Below, one piece after another: positions 27,379-36,588 of a DNA stretch of 52,500 nt (the stretch's first letter is position 1; each line of letters opens with the position of its first letter). Made by a program: the position numbers and the translations under genes. The notes under the pieces were generated by a model that was not told the origin of the DNA, made no database searches, and saw only the letters and a program-made list of their open reading frames with translations. The stretch is from Symbiodinium natans (Eukaryota > Sar > Dinophyceae > Suessiales > Symbiodiniaceae). Where the stretch lies: the NCBI GenBank assembly GCA_905221605.1, contig CAJNDS010002368.1, positions 142,501 to 195,000 of the forward strand. The letters are read 5' to 3'.

Positions 27379-28279
27379 AACTGCTCTCTACGAGTTGACC
27401 GCCAAGGCACGTCGATAAGCAGCTTGTAGCGGCAAGGCTCGAACTCCTCAGTTTAGGGTTTAGGGTTTAGGGTTTAGGGTTTAGGGTTTAGGGTTTAGGG
27501 TTTAGGGTTTAGGGTTTAGGGTTTAGGGTTTAGGGTTTAGGGTTTAGGGTTTAGGGGTGATGAGGGTTTGAGGAGGTTGAGGGTTCTGGTTTAGGGCTTG
27601 AGGGATGTCAGGGGGGGTTTCCGGGTGTTTTGATAGGCTTAAGGGTCACAGGGAGGGCTTTAGGGTTTGAGGGGATTTGGCAAGATGCCCGAAACCTGTA
27701 GGAGGTCTTTGGGGTGTAGTGGGGCGGGATTTAGGGTTTAACCCTAAACCCTAACCCCTAAACACTGAACCCTACCCTAAAGAGTTTCTTGCTTCGAGCT
27801 GCGGCATCCTGCAGATCACCGGGAGGGATGTCCTGCGGAGATAGGCGAAGGATGATGTTGGGCTTAGGGTTTACATGGTTTGAGAGTTAAGGCGGGTTCA
27901 GTGGGTTGTAGGCTTATGGGGGCAAAAAAACAAAAACTTGCTAGCCGTCCCGTCTAGGTAATTGGGAACCCGTGGGGTGTCAAGAAAGGCCAACTTTCAG
28001 ATTCCCTACTAAACAAAACAAATGGATTCGAGGTTTAGGGTTGGGCCACAAAATCCTTCAAGCCGCAAGCACTAAACCCTAAAACCTTAAAACCCCCTGA
28101 AACCCTACACCCTAACCCTGAAACCCTACACTCTAAACCCTAAAACAGTCAAACCCGCAAACCCTAAAACCCTAGAACCCCTAAAACCCTCCACACCTAC
28201 GACCCAGGCCTTGAGGGCCTCTTCTAGCACATCCAAGGTGGGACGCCAACTGGACCTGTGTTGCGCCGCCGCGCCGTCC
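27379..28279 (-). CDS. Three in-phase exons, unknown protein
   Basis: Exons 28204-28279, 27776-27862 and 27379-27446 join in phase 0. They read GAAAQHRSSWRPTLDVLEEA then LKAW, PNIILRLSPQDIPPGDLQDA then AARSKKLFR, and EFEPCRYKLLIDVPWRSTRR then EQL. Donors GCCTGG|GTCGTAG and TTTAGG|GTAGGG; acceptors CCTAAG and ACTGAG|G. Introns are telomeric-like repeat. The last exon ends at the poly-C tract, so what follows is unclear. A further upstream exon may be 28440-28535 (ASFKPGSVLVGDLMMMSPSW). Strand and position would suit the large RNF213-like gene, but I see no diagnostic motif. Confidence 0.6.
27450..27556 (+). repeat. Telomeric block, G-strand, about 15 units
   Basis: Perfect TTTAGGG array in the intron between the second and third exons of the 27.4-28.3 kb gene. 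Confidence 0.95.
27731..27752. repeat. Head-to-head telomeric junction
   Basis: ATTTAGGGTTTAACCCTAAACCC junction, as at 4.5, 14.6 and 24.4 kb. Confidence 0.75.
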
Positions 28280-28697
28280 CTAAGCCTAAAGCCCTGAGGG
28301 TGTAGGGTTTAGGGGTCAGGGTTTAGGGTTTAAGGTTTGGGGTTTAGGGGTCAGGGTTTTCCCTAAGCCCCTAAACCCTAAACCCTAACTCCACACTCGC
28401 TACGTCCCTAAACTCTAAAATTCCTCCTGTGCGCTTACTTCCTATTATAAGCACAGAGCCTCGGAAATACCCACGAAGGACTCATCATCATCAAGTCACC
28501 TACAAGCACACTGCCTGGCTTGAAACTTGCCTTATGCGTATCGAAACCCTAAACCCTAAACCTTAAACCCTATGAACCCTAAACCCCATAAACCCTACAC
28601 CCTACACCCTAAACCCTAATCAAGCTTCAAAGGGGAAGGGGTGCACGTGGACGTTGAGAGAAGCGACCAGGGAGTCGTAGGCTTTAGGACAGGTTTA

Positions 28698-28780
28698 CTT
28701 GCTGTTGGTTAGCAGGGGCTGAGGGAAATCAGGTACCCTATATCCCCCCATATATACGTTCCCTTCTCACCAGCAGTAAG
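28698..28780. mobile_element. 83-bp element with exact 4-bp duplication TTTA
   Basis: Plus strand: TTTA, then CTTGCTGTTGGTTAGCAGGG ... CCCTTCTCACCAGCAGTAAG, then TTTA. Same family as intron 10332-10537. It splits a minus-strand reading frame FFVSADLGPK / PVLKPTTPW, which is open once the element and one TTTA are removed. Smallest intact member seen. Confidence 0.8.
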
Positions 28781-28924
28781 TTTAGGCCCCAGATCGGCCG
28801 ACACAAAGAAAAGGGGGGTTTAGGGGTTGAGGGGTTCAAGATTTGCTGGGCAAAAATAGGAATTTCGGAGGTTTTGGGGCTTTCAGGGTTCTGGGATTTT
28901 CGGGTTTTTTGGGGGCTTTTTTGA

Positions 28925-29361
28925 ACCCTATAGTTCCTCCACTACCCGAAGCCCCAAACCCCTGACATTCCCAGTGAGGCCTCGGTGGCATGGCAACGAC
29001 GCCACCGGTGCTATGCGACAGGTGCTTGAAAAACACTTCCAGCAGCTCGGCATACTGCCTTGGAGTCCCAGCTTTTGTGGTCTCGGGAACTTCGCTCAGA
29101 GTCTAGGGTTCTGGGCACTGAGAGGAACACTACGACAGTCCGAAGCAGGAGGGGCGCTTGGGGCGGGAGGGGCCGGCTTTGGGAAGACAACAGGACGAAG
29201 GAACTCAAGAACTTTGATGTCTTTGTGGAACACGTAAGCTTGTAGCTCACATCATGTCAGCCCCACTTTCTTTTCCGAATGTCAGCCTTCGTTCTGGAGG
29301 TCAAGCTCGAAGTATTTGGCAAGGATTCGTGTTTTGCACTTTGTACTTGTCCCCGATCGCT
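28925..29361 (-). CDS. Three-exon fragment, Argonaute N-domain-like (tentative)
   Basis: Exons 29287-29361, about 29113-29238 and about 28925-29102. Exon 1 reads ERSGTSTKCKTRILAKYFEL then DLQNE. Splicing the tiny 48-bp intron (29239-29286, GC donor, TACAAG acceptor) gives AYVFHKDIKVLEFLRPVVFP in frame. Exon 3 reads SEVPETTKAGTPRQYAELLE then VFFKHLSHSTGGVVAM. The order K-x-R-x2-AKYFEL followed by a YxFHxDI strand and a later VFFKHL helix resembles Argonaute/PIWI N domains (TNxFxL ... YxYxVxI), but the match is by eye and the catalytic PIWI part is not in the window. It could instead be part of another large protein. The exon 2/3 junction is ambiguous. Confidence 0.45.
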
Positions 29362-29581
29362 CTGCACACCAAGTGAAGGTTCAGTGGACCGACGCCTCCC
29401 GGCCCCACCCTTGGAACACCTTCCAAGGATCCCCCTGACCCTAATCCCGAAACCCTAGACCCTAAACCCATGGATCTTGTCCCCCAACACCCAGAGAAAC
29501 CAGTGCAGTCCCGCACATGGCACACCCGTCGAAATTGCGGAGAGCAGCTTTGGATTGAGATGAGAATGAACATGCTTATAG

Positions 29582-29811
29582 GGTTCTTAAGGGAGAGGGG
29601 GGGCGGGTTCAAGGGGGTTTAGGCTTTCGGGTTTAGGGTTTCTGGTGTAGGGTTTGGGGTTTAGGGTCTGCCGTTTAGGGTTTTTAGAGGGGTATGTAAC
29701 CCAAGGCCCCGTAAAACGCTCCCTACTACTCGCTAAGGAAACTTTTTCTCTAGGTACCTACCCCCCCTTCCCCCATGAAACCCCTGCCTTAAGAACCCTA
29801 GAATATGCGCC
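29582..29811. mobile_element. Introner-like element with telomeric-like insert
   Basis: Ends CTTATAGGGTTCTTAAGGG and CCTTAAGAACCCTAG, flanked by GAACATG and GAATATG. TTTAGGG-like sequence occupies 29620-29690. Relative of 12955-13075. It separates minus coding pieces around VWR(M/I)F and ILISIQSCS. Confidence 0.65.
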
Positions 29812-29867
29812 AAACCTTTGACAACACCAAGTGGGCCCGAGATCCAACAATGTTACAAACCCCATAG

Positions 29868-29988
29868 CTTGGGATGTTCCCCCTTATACTACCAGCCCTT
29901 AATTGGGATTATAGTACCCCCCCCCCCCCCCCCGCCCCTTATTATGATCCCAATTATGGTTTGTTCCTACAAGGGGGAACATCCCAAG
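29868..29988. mobile_element. Introner-like element with poly-C core
   Basis: Ends CTTGGGATGTTCCCCCTTAT and AAGGGGGAACATCCCAAG; flanks ATAG and AAAG. The centre is a run of about 16 C. Relatives: 11714-11870, 32243-32300 and 11206-11335. Confidence 0.75.
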
Positions 29989-30069
29989 AAAGACACATCC
30001 CTCAAGCCCCCCTCCCCCTCCCCCTTCCCCCCCAAACCCTAAACCCTAAACCCTAAACCCTAAACCCTA

Positions 30070-30400
30070 AACCCTAAACCCCAAGAAGCAAATAGAAACC
30101 CAAACAACCCAAACCCACAGAACCAAAAAAAAGCAAAACGAGCCCGGCCTTCACAACCAAAGAACAACCCAACAACCAGAACAATTGCAACCCAAAGCAT
30201 AAGAAACCCGACGAACAACCCAAGACCCTAGAAAAGGTATCTGCACAAAAAAACAGAAAACACCCAACAACAAGCCCTCATACCCTAGAACACCAAGAAA
30301 TTCATGGGCAAAAACAGCTCCAAACACCAACAACACCGTTCACAGATAGCAACAGCACCTGGAGAAGCCCAAACAACTCTCTGCCCACCCTAACCCACTA
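30070..30400. other. A/C-rich low-complexity stretch, no gene
   Basis: Repeated CAAACAACCCAAACCC-like strings. The open minus frame (hydrophobic, Leu/Gly/Val-rich) is a composition effect. Confidence 0.5.
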
Positions 30401-30404
30401 AACC

Positions 30405-30470
30405 CGGCTTATACTCTTTAGGTATAATAGGAACCCAGAACCAAAAACGTATTAAAGTATAGCGACCTAA
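30405..30470. mobile_element. Relic of the element forming intron 5 of the Ubl-RCC1 gene
   Basis: Shares TATAATAGGAACCCAGAACC then AAAA(C/A)GTATTAAAGTA with 37566-37606. Confidence 0.65.
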
Positions 30471-30547
30471 ATAGGCCCTAAACCCTAAACCCAAAACCCA
30501 AAACCCTAAACCCTAGTATTACAGTACAGTAAGCCTAAACCCGGCTA

Positions 30548-30628
30548 CCTCTCCTGCTGCCCCAGCAGCTCAGATTTGAGGCCCCCGAAGTTGCGCTGCA
30601 AAGCTCGCCTGTCGTCTTCCCTAAAAAC
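30548..30628 (-). CDS. Candidate exon of the RNF213-like gene (RNFGG motif)
   Basis: The acceptor GTTTTTAG|G is followed by EDDRRALQRNFGGLKSELLG then QQER; the donor GAGAG|GTAGCC follows. RNF213-type proteins carry an RNFGG-like motif between their two main AAA units, and this exon lies between the two candidate units on the right strand. The phase link is not proven. Confidence 0.5.
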
Positions 30629-30953
30629 TCTACTTGGGCTTAGGGTTTAGGGTTTAGGGTTTCGGGTTTAGGGTTTAGGATTTAGGCTTAACTCTAGACC
30701 CTAAAGTCTTCCAAGGGCGAGTGTTGATAGGGTCTGTTGAGAGTGTTGGGGTCTAGGAGGGAGGGTGTAGGGCTCGCTGAGTAGTGGGGCTTGAGTTAAA
30801 AAAGCGGCGAAGGTCTTACAAGGATAGGGTCCGCAGGGTTTTGGGGCTTCTTGCGGTCTTAGGCTTCAGGGTTTAGCGGTAACCCTAAACCCTAAACCCC
30901 ATAAACCCCAAACCCTAAAACCCCCTAGGCCCTAAACCCCCCGAAAGGTCTGA

Positions 30954-31377
30954 TTTGTCAGTGTTTACATGATGCTTTTCTTGGGGGACGGAAGAACGCT
31001 GCAACCTCAGGTTCTCAAAGTCTCAAAATTTAAAGTGGGCGACTCTTGCTCGACTGCTATACCATCAGTCCTACTTGGAGGTTCATGGTACTTATTCACC
31101 GATGGTTTAGGGTTGAGGGTTGAGGTATTAGGGTTTAGGGTTTAGGGCTGCGTGGAGGTTCATGGTGCTTATTCACCAAGTATATTCTAATTAAATTCCA
31201 CTAATCCACTTATAAGCCCCTCAAGTGCCCTAAATGGTCATAGGTACAGTCATAATTGGTTAATTACCATGAACCTCCAAGTAGGGTCCCTGTGTGCCTG
31301 TGGGGCGTAGGGTTATAGCAACCCCCTACCCACACCATGTCTCTTATGCTCATTGGGGTGAATTTTGTGGGTCTCCC
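30954..31377 (+). CDS. Two in-phase exons, unknown protein
   Basis: Exon 30954-31067 reads MMLFLGDGRTLQPQVLKVSK then FKVGDSCSTAIPS, with an ATG at 30969. Exon 31285-31377 reads GPCVPVGRRVIATPYPHHVS then YAHWGEFCG, ending at a poly-C tract. Splicing at TCA|GTCC and AAGTAG|G restores the frame. The intron is an ACTTGGAGGTTC element carrying a telomeric-like insert. Confidence 0.6.
31068..31284 (+). mobile_element. Introner-like intron with end duplication around telomeric-like insert
   Basis: Ends CTACTTGGAGG and CCTCCAAGTAG. The first 25 bp of the element recur (31076-31100 and 31153-31177, one mismatch). The 52 bp between the copies are mostly TTTAGGG/TTGAGGG sequence. Confidence 0.8.
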
Positions 31378-31408
31378 CCCCCCCCCCCCCTCCCCCCCCC
31401 CCCCCCCC
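31375..31408. repeat. Poly-C tract with single T interruption
   Basis: Immediately follows the second exon of the 31-kb gene. Confidence 0.85.
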
Positions 31409-31871
31409 AAGCCTTTTTAGGGTTTGCATTGGGGCACAGGGCTTGGGGTTTGCCACGCGACATAGGACTCCAAAGCAGAACATAGGGTTTAGCGTTCACG
31501 GCTTGGGACCGTGAACCCAAGGGCTTCCAAGCGGTGATCAATCCCTTACATGTTAGGTTTAGGGTTTAGGGTTTAGGGTTTAGGGTTTAGGGTTTAGGGT
31601 TTAGGGTTTAGGGTTTCAGGGTTTCAGGGTTTCAGGGTTTATAGGGTTTAGGGTTTGGGGTTTCGTGTACAAAACAGCAACACAGTCATGGATGACAATG
31701 CGTGCTGACAAGCGCAGCCTTAAATCCTAACCCCCAGTCACTTATCCCTAAACGCCTTGCGCCCCAGAAAGAAAGATTCCAAGGGGCGAAGCCCGAACCC
31801 TAAACCCTAAACCCTAAACCCTAAACCCTAAACCCTAAACCCTAAACCCTAAACCCTAAACCCTAAGCCCA

Positions 31872-31950
31872 AGTCGCAACACGCTGGTGCTGGAGACCGT
31901 GCCACTTTGAACCAGGCCGTGGCCTGGTTCTGCGAGCAGACTTCGGGGGT
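31872..31950 (+). CDS. Candidate exon
   Basis: After CCCAAG the plus strand reads SQHAGAGDRATLNQAVAWFC then EQTSGVF. The following inverted-repeat element would be its intron; coding sense may resume near 32166 (FFARAFRLFMMVSF). Confidence 0.45.
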
Positions 31951-31951
31951 T

Positions 31952-32101
31952 TTCTGGCTGTTTCTCAGCAGGGAATGGGGGAATAGGGTTTAGGGTTTAG
32001 GGTTTAGGGTTTCGGGTTTAGGGTTTAGGGTTTGGGGTTTGGGGTTATAGGGTTTAGTAGGGAATGGGGGAATGAGGTTCCCTATATAATCACGCAAAGG
32101 G

Positions 32102-32132
<31 letters not shown>

Positions 32133-32164
32133 CCCTAATTCCCTCATTCCGTACTGAGAACCAG
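31952..32164 (+). mobile_element. Introner-like element with telomeric insert and 18-bp end duplication
   Basis: Ends GGCTGTTTCTCAGCAGGG and CCGTACTGAGAACCAG, flanked by GGTTTTCT and GGTGTTCT. The segment AG(C/T)AGGGAATGGGGGAAT occurs at both edges of a TTTAGGG block (31983-32058). TA and GA microsatellites lie near the right end. Confidence 0.7.
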
Positions 32165-32489
32165 GGTGTTCTTTGCTCGGGCGTTTAGACTTTTCATGAT
32201 GGTTTCTTTTTCCAGGTGTCTAAGGCTGTCATGGTGTTCAGGTTGAAACGTTCCCCCTTATACTAACAATCCTTCATAGGGATTATCTAATCCCTAGGGC
32301 CTACATGCGGGCTCCGCATGCAATTCCTTCTTGGGTTAGTCATGAGGGATTATCGTATACCACCCTAAAGGTAGCCTTGAACGAGGTCGCAAGGTTTAGG
32401 CTTGGAGTGTTTAGGGTTTGGGGTTTAGGAGTTTAGGGTTTGGGGTTTAGGGTCTACGATTTAGGGATGTTTGTAAGTACCCCAAGTGG

Positions 32490-32825
32490 CCCTGATCGGG
32501 GCTATCCTGCATCCTACTTGCAGCCCTACTCCTCACCCACGTACGAAGTCCCCCGATCCTCCAAGTGCTGCTTCCGAACGTGCTGCTTTGAAGGGGCGCC
32601 TGGCCTTTAGGGGTGTGCAGGGGTCGGCAAGGGGGACTCTTTGGGCTCTTCTTCGAACCCTACCTGTTCCCTAAAGTTTCAGGACCTTGGCGTCCTGAGC
32701 CCTGAAACCCTGAACCGTCATCCTCGTGATGTTCCACGCCCAGCGGCGCTTGAGATATCTCAAGCAGTGGTGAAAGTCCCGCAAATGGTAGATCTTGAAA
32801 GCCTTTCGGTGAAATCCAGGATTAG
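32490..32825 (+). CDS. Two overlapping-frame candidate exons
   Basis: 32490-32600 reads SPTPHPRTKSPDPPSAASER then AALKGRLAFRGVQ. From TGTGCAG at about 32617 a second frame reads SLKFQDLGVLSPETLNRHPR, then DVPRPAALEISQAVVKVPQM, then VDLESLSVKS. The frame change implies an intron or two genes. Good coding composition. Confidence 0.45.
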
Positions 32826-32916
32826 GGCTTAGGGTTTAGGTTGCGGGCTTAGGGTTTAGAAGGGGCTGTTTTTCGTAGATGGAACGTAGGGATCCGGAAG
32901 GCTTCCAGAGGGCGTT

Positions 32917-33336
32917 TTGGCTGGGTTTTATGTATGGCTTTCACGGTTCTGCATGTCTTTTCTGTGTTCAATTGGGCCCTGTGAAAGTTTAAGATCTCAA
33001 TTTTGGGTTTTAGGCTTCAGGATTTTTCGGGATTGGAGGGGATTTGGGTGGGTCATGTCTTTGTCGACGTTTGGGGTGTTGTGGGGTTTGGAGGATCTGC
33101 GGGAAGTATGGGAATCAGGATTTGCGTGCCGACTTTGTTTTGGGCGGGGAGGCTTGGGGTCAGTTTGCATGAACCCTCAACCCTTCTTAGTGGGCAGGGC
33201 TGAAACTGGGTTCAAGACTAGTAGAACTACAAGGGCGCGAATGCCTTTGGACCATGGGGTGGATACCAGAGGCAGTTCTTGGGGCTTCACAGGGAGGCTG
33301 TTTCGGATTTCGGGTTTTGGGGGGGAAGTTCTGTAG
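32917..33336 (+). other. Long open frame in G/T-rich degenerate repeat
   Basis: 139 codons open, but the first 80 are Phe/Gly/Trp/Leu-rich from TTTAGGG/TTTGGGG-like DNA. The last part (33170-33290) is open on both strands (GRAETGFKTSRTTRARMPLD plus; PQELPLVSTPWSKGIRALVV minus) and may hold an exon. Confidence 0.3.
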
Positions 33337-33424
33337 GGCTCTGCGGCAAGAGGAGGCACACAGCCGATCCAGGCTTTGGGGCCTAAAACTTTTCGGGATC
33401 ATGGCTTGGGCCTGAGGCCAATCC

Positions 33425-34060
33425 TCACCCTAGAACTCCAAAGCTCTTCCAACAGCCCATTAATTAAGCAAGATACCCTAATTTATACTAAAGATCCTTA
33501 TTCTATAAATTAGGATATATTCCTTAATCAAGCGGACATAGATTCGGCACATCAATGGCTCAAGTGTCAAGCGCATAAACTGCCGGGCCGAAAGGCGCAA
33601 CTTCTTAGCCGAAACTTACACTTAGCAAAAGCCCCAAACCTAAGCCCCTGGACCCTAAACGTCGTAAGTTTGTATAGTCCACTAAAGCCCGTATGAATGA
33701 TATATATATATATATATGTATATATCATACACACACACACACCAACTCTAAGCCCCGAAACTTCAAACCCCAAATCCTACACCCCACAAGCTCTAGAATC
33801 TTGGGCTCTATAGGCTTCGAAGGGCATTCCCAAAAACAAGAAGCAGAAGAAAAAACGAAACAGGATCACTAAAGAGCCCCAAGTACATGTGTACGTACAT
33901 ATATGTATATATACATATATAGTAATGCTTATTTACGGTATAATCGATTCTGCAGGAGCCTAAAGAACTACGGGGTGCCGTCCCCTCATCATTCGAATAT
34001 GCATGTACAAACTTCAATTTAAACACAGTGGTCGGTTCTGGACATCCTCTTCAGGGTTGA
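33425..34060. other. AT-rich stretch without clear gene
   Basis: 33443-33530 is a near inverted repeat (TTAATTAAGCAAGATACCC / ATATTCCTTAATCAAGC). TA and CA microsatellites lie at 33696-33745 and ATAT(G)TATAT at 33895-33920. No exon seen. Confidence 0.5.
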
Positions 34061-34091
34061 GTAAAATTGGCGGCCCCGTATGTTAACAGGG

Positions 34092-34143
34092 ACCAATCGG
34101 CAGCATCATAGATGCCCAAAACTTACACCCAAAACAAGCCTAA
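34092..34143 (+). CDS. Candidate terminal exon
   Basis: The acceptor TGTTAACAG|G is followed by PIGSIIDAQNLHPKQA and TAA. Confidence 0.4.
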
Positions 34144-34223
34144 ACCCCTCAGCCCCTAAACCCTAAACAGCCCTAAACCCCGATTCCTACATTTGTGTAC
34201 GATTTACGGGGGTTGAAAGGAAA

Positions 34224-34358
34224 TCCTAAACCCTAAACCCTAAACCCTGAACCCTAAACCCTGAACCCTGAACCCTGAACCCTAAACCCTAAACCCTAAA
34301 CCCTAAACCCTAAACCCTAAACCCTAAACCCTAAACCCTAAACCCTAAACCCTAAACC
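34224..34358 (-). repeat. Telomeric block, C-strand, with CCCTGAA variants
   Basis: About 18 units, the first third alternating CCCTAAA and CCCTGAA. Confidence 0.95.
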
Positions 34359-34361
34359 CCA

Positions 34362-34421
34362 GCCTCGATGCGGCCCTGAGAAATCTCTTCGAAGGCGAGG
34401 CAGAAGCCTCCATCCCAAACC
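34362..34421 (-). CDS. Candidate exon
   Basis: Minus reads WDGGFCLAFEEISQGRIEAG up to the telomeric block. Strand and location suit the RNF213-like gene; no diagnostic motif. Confidence 0.45.
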
Positions 34422-34688
34422 GAGTTTGGGGCTTAGGGTTTGGGGTTTGGGGTTTGGGGTTTAGGGTTTAGGGTTTAGGGTTTAGGGTTTGGGGTTTGGG
34501 GTTTAGGGTTTGGGGCTTCGGGCTTGGGGTTTGTGATTTGGGGCATAGAGTGTTTAAGGTTTGGGGCTCTAGGCTTTCCAGTTTGGGCTTTGGGGTTGCG
34601 GCTTTAGAGTGTTTAGGGTTTAGGGCTTTGAGGGCTTAAAGCATTTAGGTTTTATTTGCAGGGATTATGGATTAATGGTTTAGGTTCG

Positions 34689-34713
34689 GGGGGGGGGGGG
34701 GGGGGGGGGGGGG
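34689..34713 (+). repeat. Poly-G run, about 25 nt
   Basis: Longest pure G run in the window; immediately downstream (minus sense) of a candidate exon. Confidence 0.85.
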
Positions 34714-34812
34714 AGGAAGACCATCGGCGAAGCGGACGGACGCATGTGGAGGCTTGCACTTCAAGGCTCTCTGGGCAGCCTCCAAGTATGCCGCGGACTT
34801 TGCAACGACCCT
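34714..34812 (-). CDS. Candidate exon
   Basis: Minus reads VVAKSAAYLEAAQRALKCKP then PHASVRFADGLP between a telomeric array and the poly-G run. Confidence 0.5.
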
Positions 34813-35351
34813 AAACCCTAAACCCTAAACCCTAAACCCTAAACCCTAAACCCTAAACCCTAAACCCTAAACTCGCCTTCTTGCTCTCAAGTCCCTAAGA
34901 CCCAAAACCCTCAAACCCTAAGCCCCAAAACCCCCACTGTAAACCCCAAACCCTACGCCGCTAAACCTCAAAACCCTCAAACCCTTAGCCCCAAAACCCG
35001 AACCATAAACCCCCAAAAGCCCCCCAAGCCCAGAAGCCCCCAAACCCTGAACCCAAAACCCACACGCCCCAATACCCCGCAACCCTAACCACTAAGACCC
35101 CAAAACCCTAAGCCTCGAAAAACACTAAAACCCCCAAAACGCCAGCAGAGCTTCCACAAGCCTGGGAACCAAATGAACCCCAAATACTCATCCCCCCAAA
35201 ACCGCTAAACGCCGGAATCCCACACCCTAAACGCTCCAAACCCTAAACCCCAAACCCCAAACCCCAAACCCTAAACCCCAAACCCCAAACCCCAAACCCT
35301 AAACCCTAAACCCTAAACCCTAAACCCTAATCCCTAAACCCTAAACCCTTC

Positions 35352-35440
35352 TAGGGTTCACTTGGTTCTCTGAGGAAGCACGTGCCTTCCACAACGGCGC
35401 GGGAGGTGGGATCCTCTTGGCTCCACGCAGCTCTGGGAGG
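35352..35440 (+). CDS. Candidate exon
   Basis: The acceptor CCCTTCTAG|G is followed by FTWFSEEARAFHNGAGGGIL then LAPRSSGRVQ, ending in a telomeric G-strand block. Confidence 0.45.
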
Positions 35441-35649
35441 GTCCAGGGTTTAGGGTTTAGGGTTTAGGGTTTAGGGTTTAGGGTTAGGGGTTTAGGATTT
35501 CGATTTTCGGATTTAGGGCTTAAGGCTGGGGATTAGGGCTTGTGTTTAGGGCTTGGGGCGTTTAGGGCTTGGAGTTTGAAGTGCTCAGGGTCTGGGGTCT
35601 GCAGTGCTTAGGGTTGATGGCTTGGATAGTTCTAGGTAGGGTGATCAGT

Positions 35650-36260
35650 GCTACTTCAACGATGATGATGATGATGATGACGACGGTCGCGATCATGAAC
35701 CTCAAGCCCTAAACCCGAAGTCCCGCAAGCAGACCGCGTACATTTTGGCCATAGGGTTTGGGAGGGCCTCCCCCGATGCTGCCTTTACCACACGGCCCTT
35801 CTCCCGCATCTGTCCTGTAGGGAGACGCCCAGGCATTCTGAAGCCAGAAGCTGCAGGTCTCGACTGTCTGCCTGCGTCTTAGAAGGATGTTCCGCTCGGG
35901 CGTTTAACTTAATTAGAGCAAAGTCGTTTAGAGCGTTGGGGGATGTGCGGTGGTTTTCTAAACGCAACAAGACGCAACTATCGAAATAGCCATCCGAGAA
36001 GTCTAATCGCGCGTGCATGCGTTCACGCTTTACGGTAGCACCGTCCTATTTAGCACAATATCACAAAGACAAGTTTCTTGCACGATTGACTATTTTAGGT
36101 GATGTCGGTTTCGGGCAATTTCGCACCAGTTCATCGTCAGATGCTTCACTGTGCTGGCATGTCTTCTCACAACTAGCCTAATACGAATACTGACAACAAG
36201 GATATTTATGCATGTTAGCGCATGACCGAGAAACCATTTCAGAAACAAACAGTGATTTCT
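35650..36260. other. Non-telomeric stretch downstream of the Ubl-RCC1 gene
   Basis: About 600 bp with GATGATGATG (35659-35680) and a 77-codon minus ORF (35785-36018) of ordinary composition (DFALIKLNARAEHPSK). It may include 3' sequence of the gene at 36589 or an unrecognised exon. Confidence 0.35.
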
Positions 36261-36588
36261 CCTTGGTTAGAAAGAGAGCTTGACGGTTTGGATGCTTCTA
36301 AAGGTCCATTGCGAGAAGTGTGCGACTCGGTGATGGGGAGCTTGAAACAACTTGTTCTCCTTGCGAGTTTTGGTCGGGATGACGAGGCCGCTTTGGGTTG
36401 AGGGTTTCGGTTCAGGGTGTGCGTGCTTTATAGGTTTTGGGTGCACAAGCACGTGAGTTTCTGGGACGGGACTTAGTGGGGATTCGGAGCTTCAGCTCCC
36501 CATCAACAACACTGTCAGAATTGCCCGTCGACCGTCGACCAATAGAGAGCACGTTTCTGCACCGAGTGCTACACGGCAAAACGGAGCA

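Noticed and set aside
27195-27410. ORF of almost pure glycine on the minus strand
   Set aside because: It is the translation of the C-rich tract; only the first residues (LLIDVPWRSTRREQL) belong to a real exon.
30151-30336. Hydrophobic 61-codon minus ORF as a membrane protein
   Set aside because: Sequence is low-complexity CAAACCC-type DNA; hydrophobicity follows from base composition.
32917-33336. 139-codon ORF as a real gene
   Set aside because: Mostly Phe/Gly/Trp/Leu from T- and G-rich degenerate telomeric DNA; no splice sites or conserved segments.
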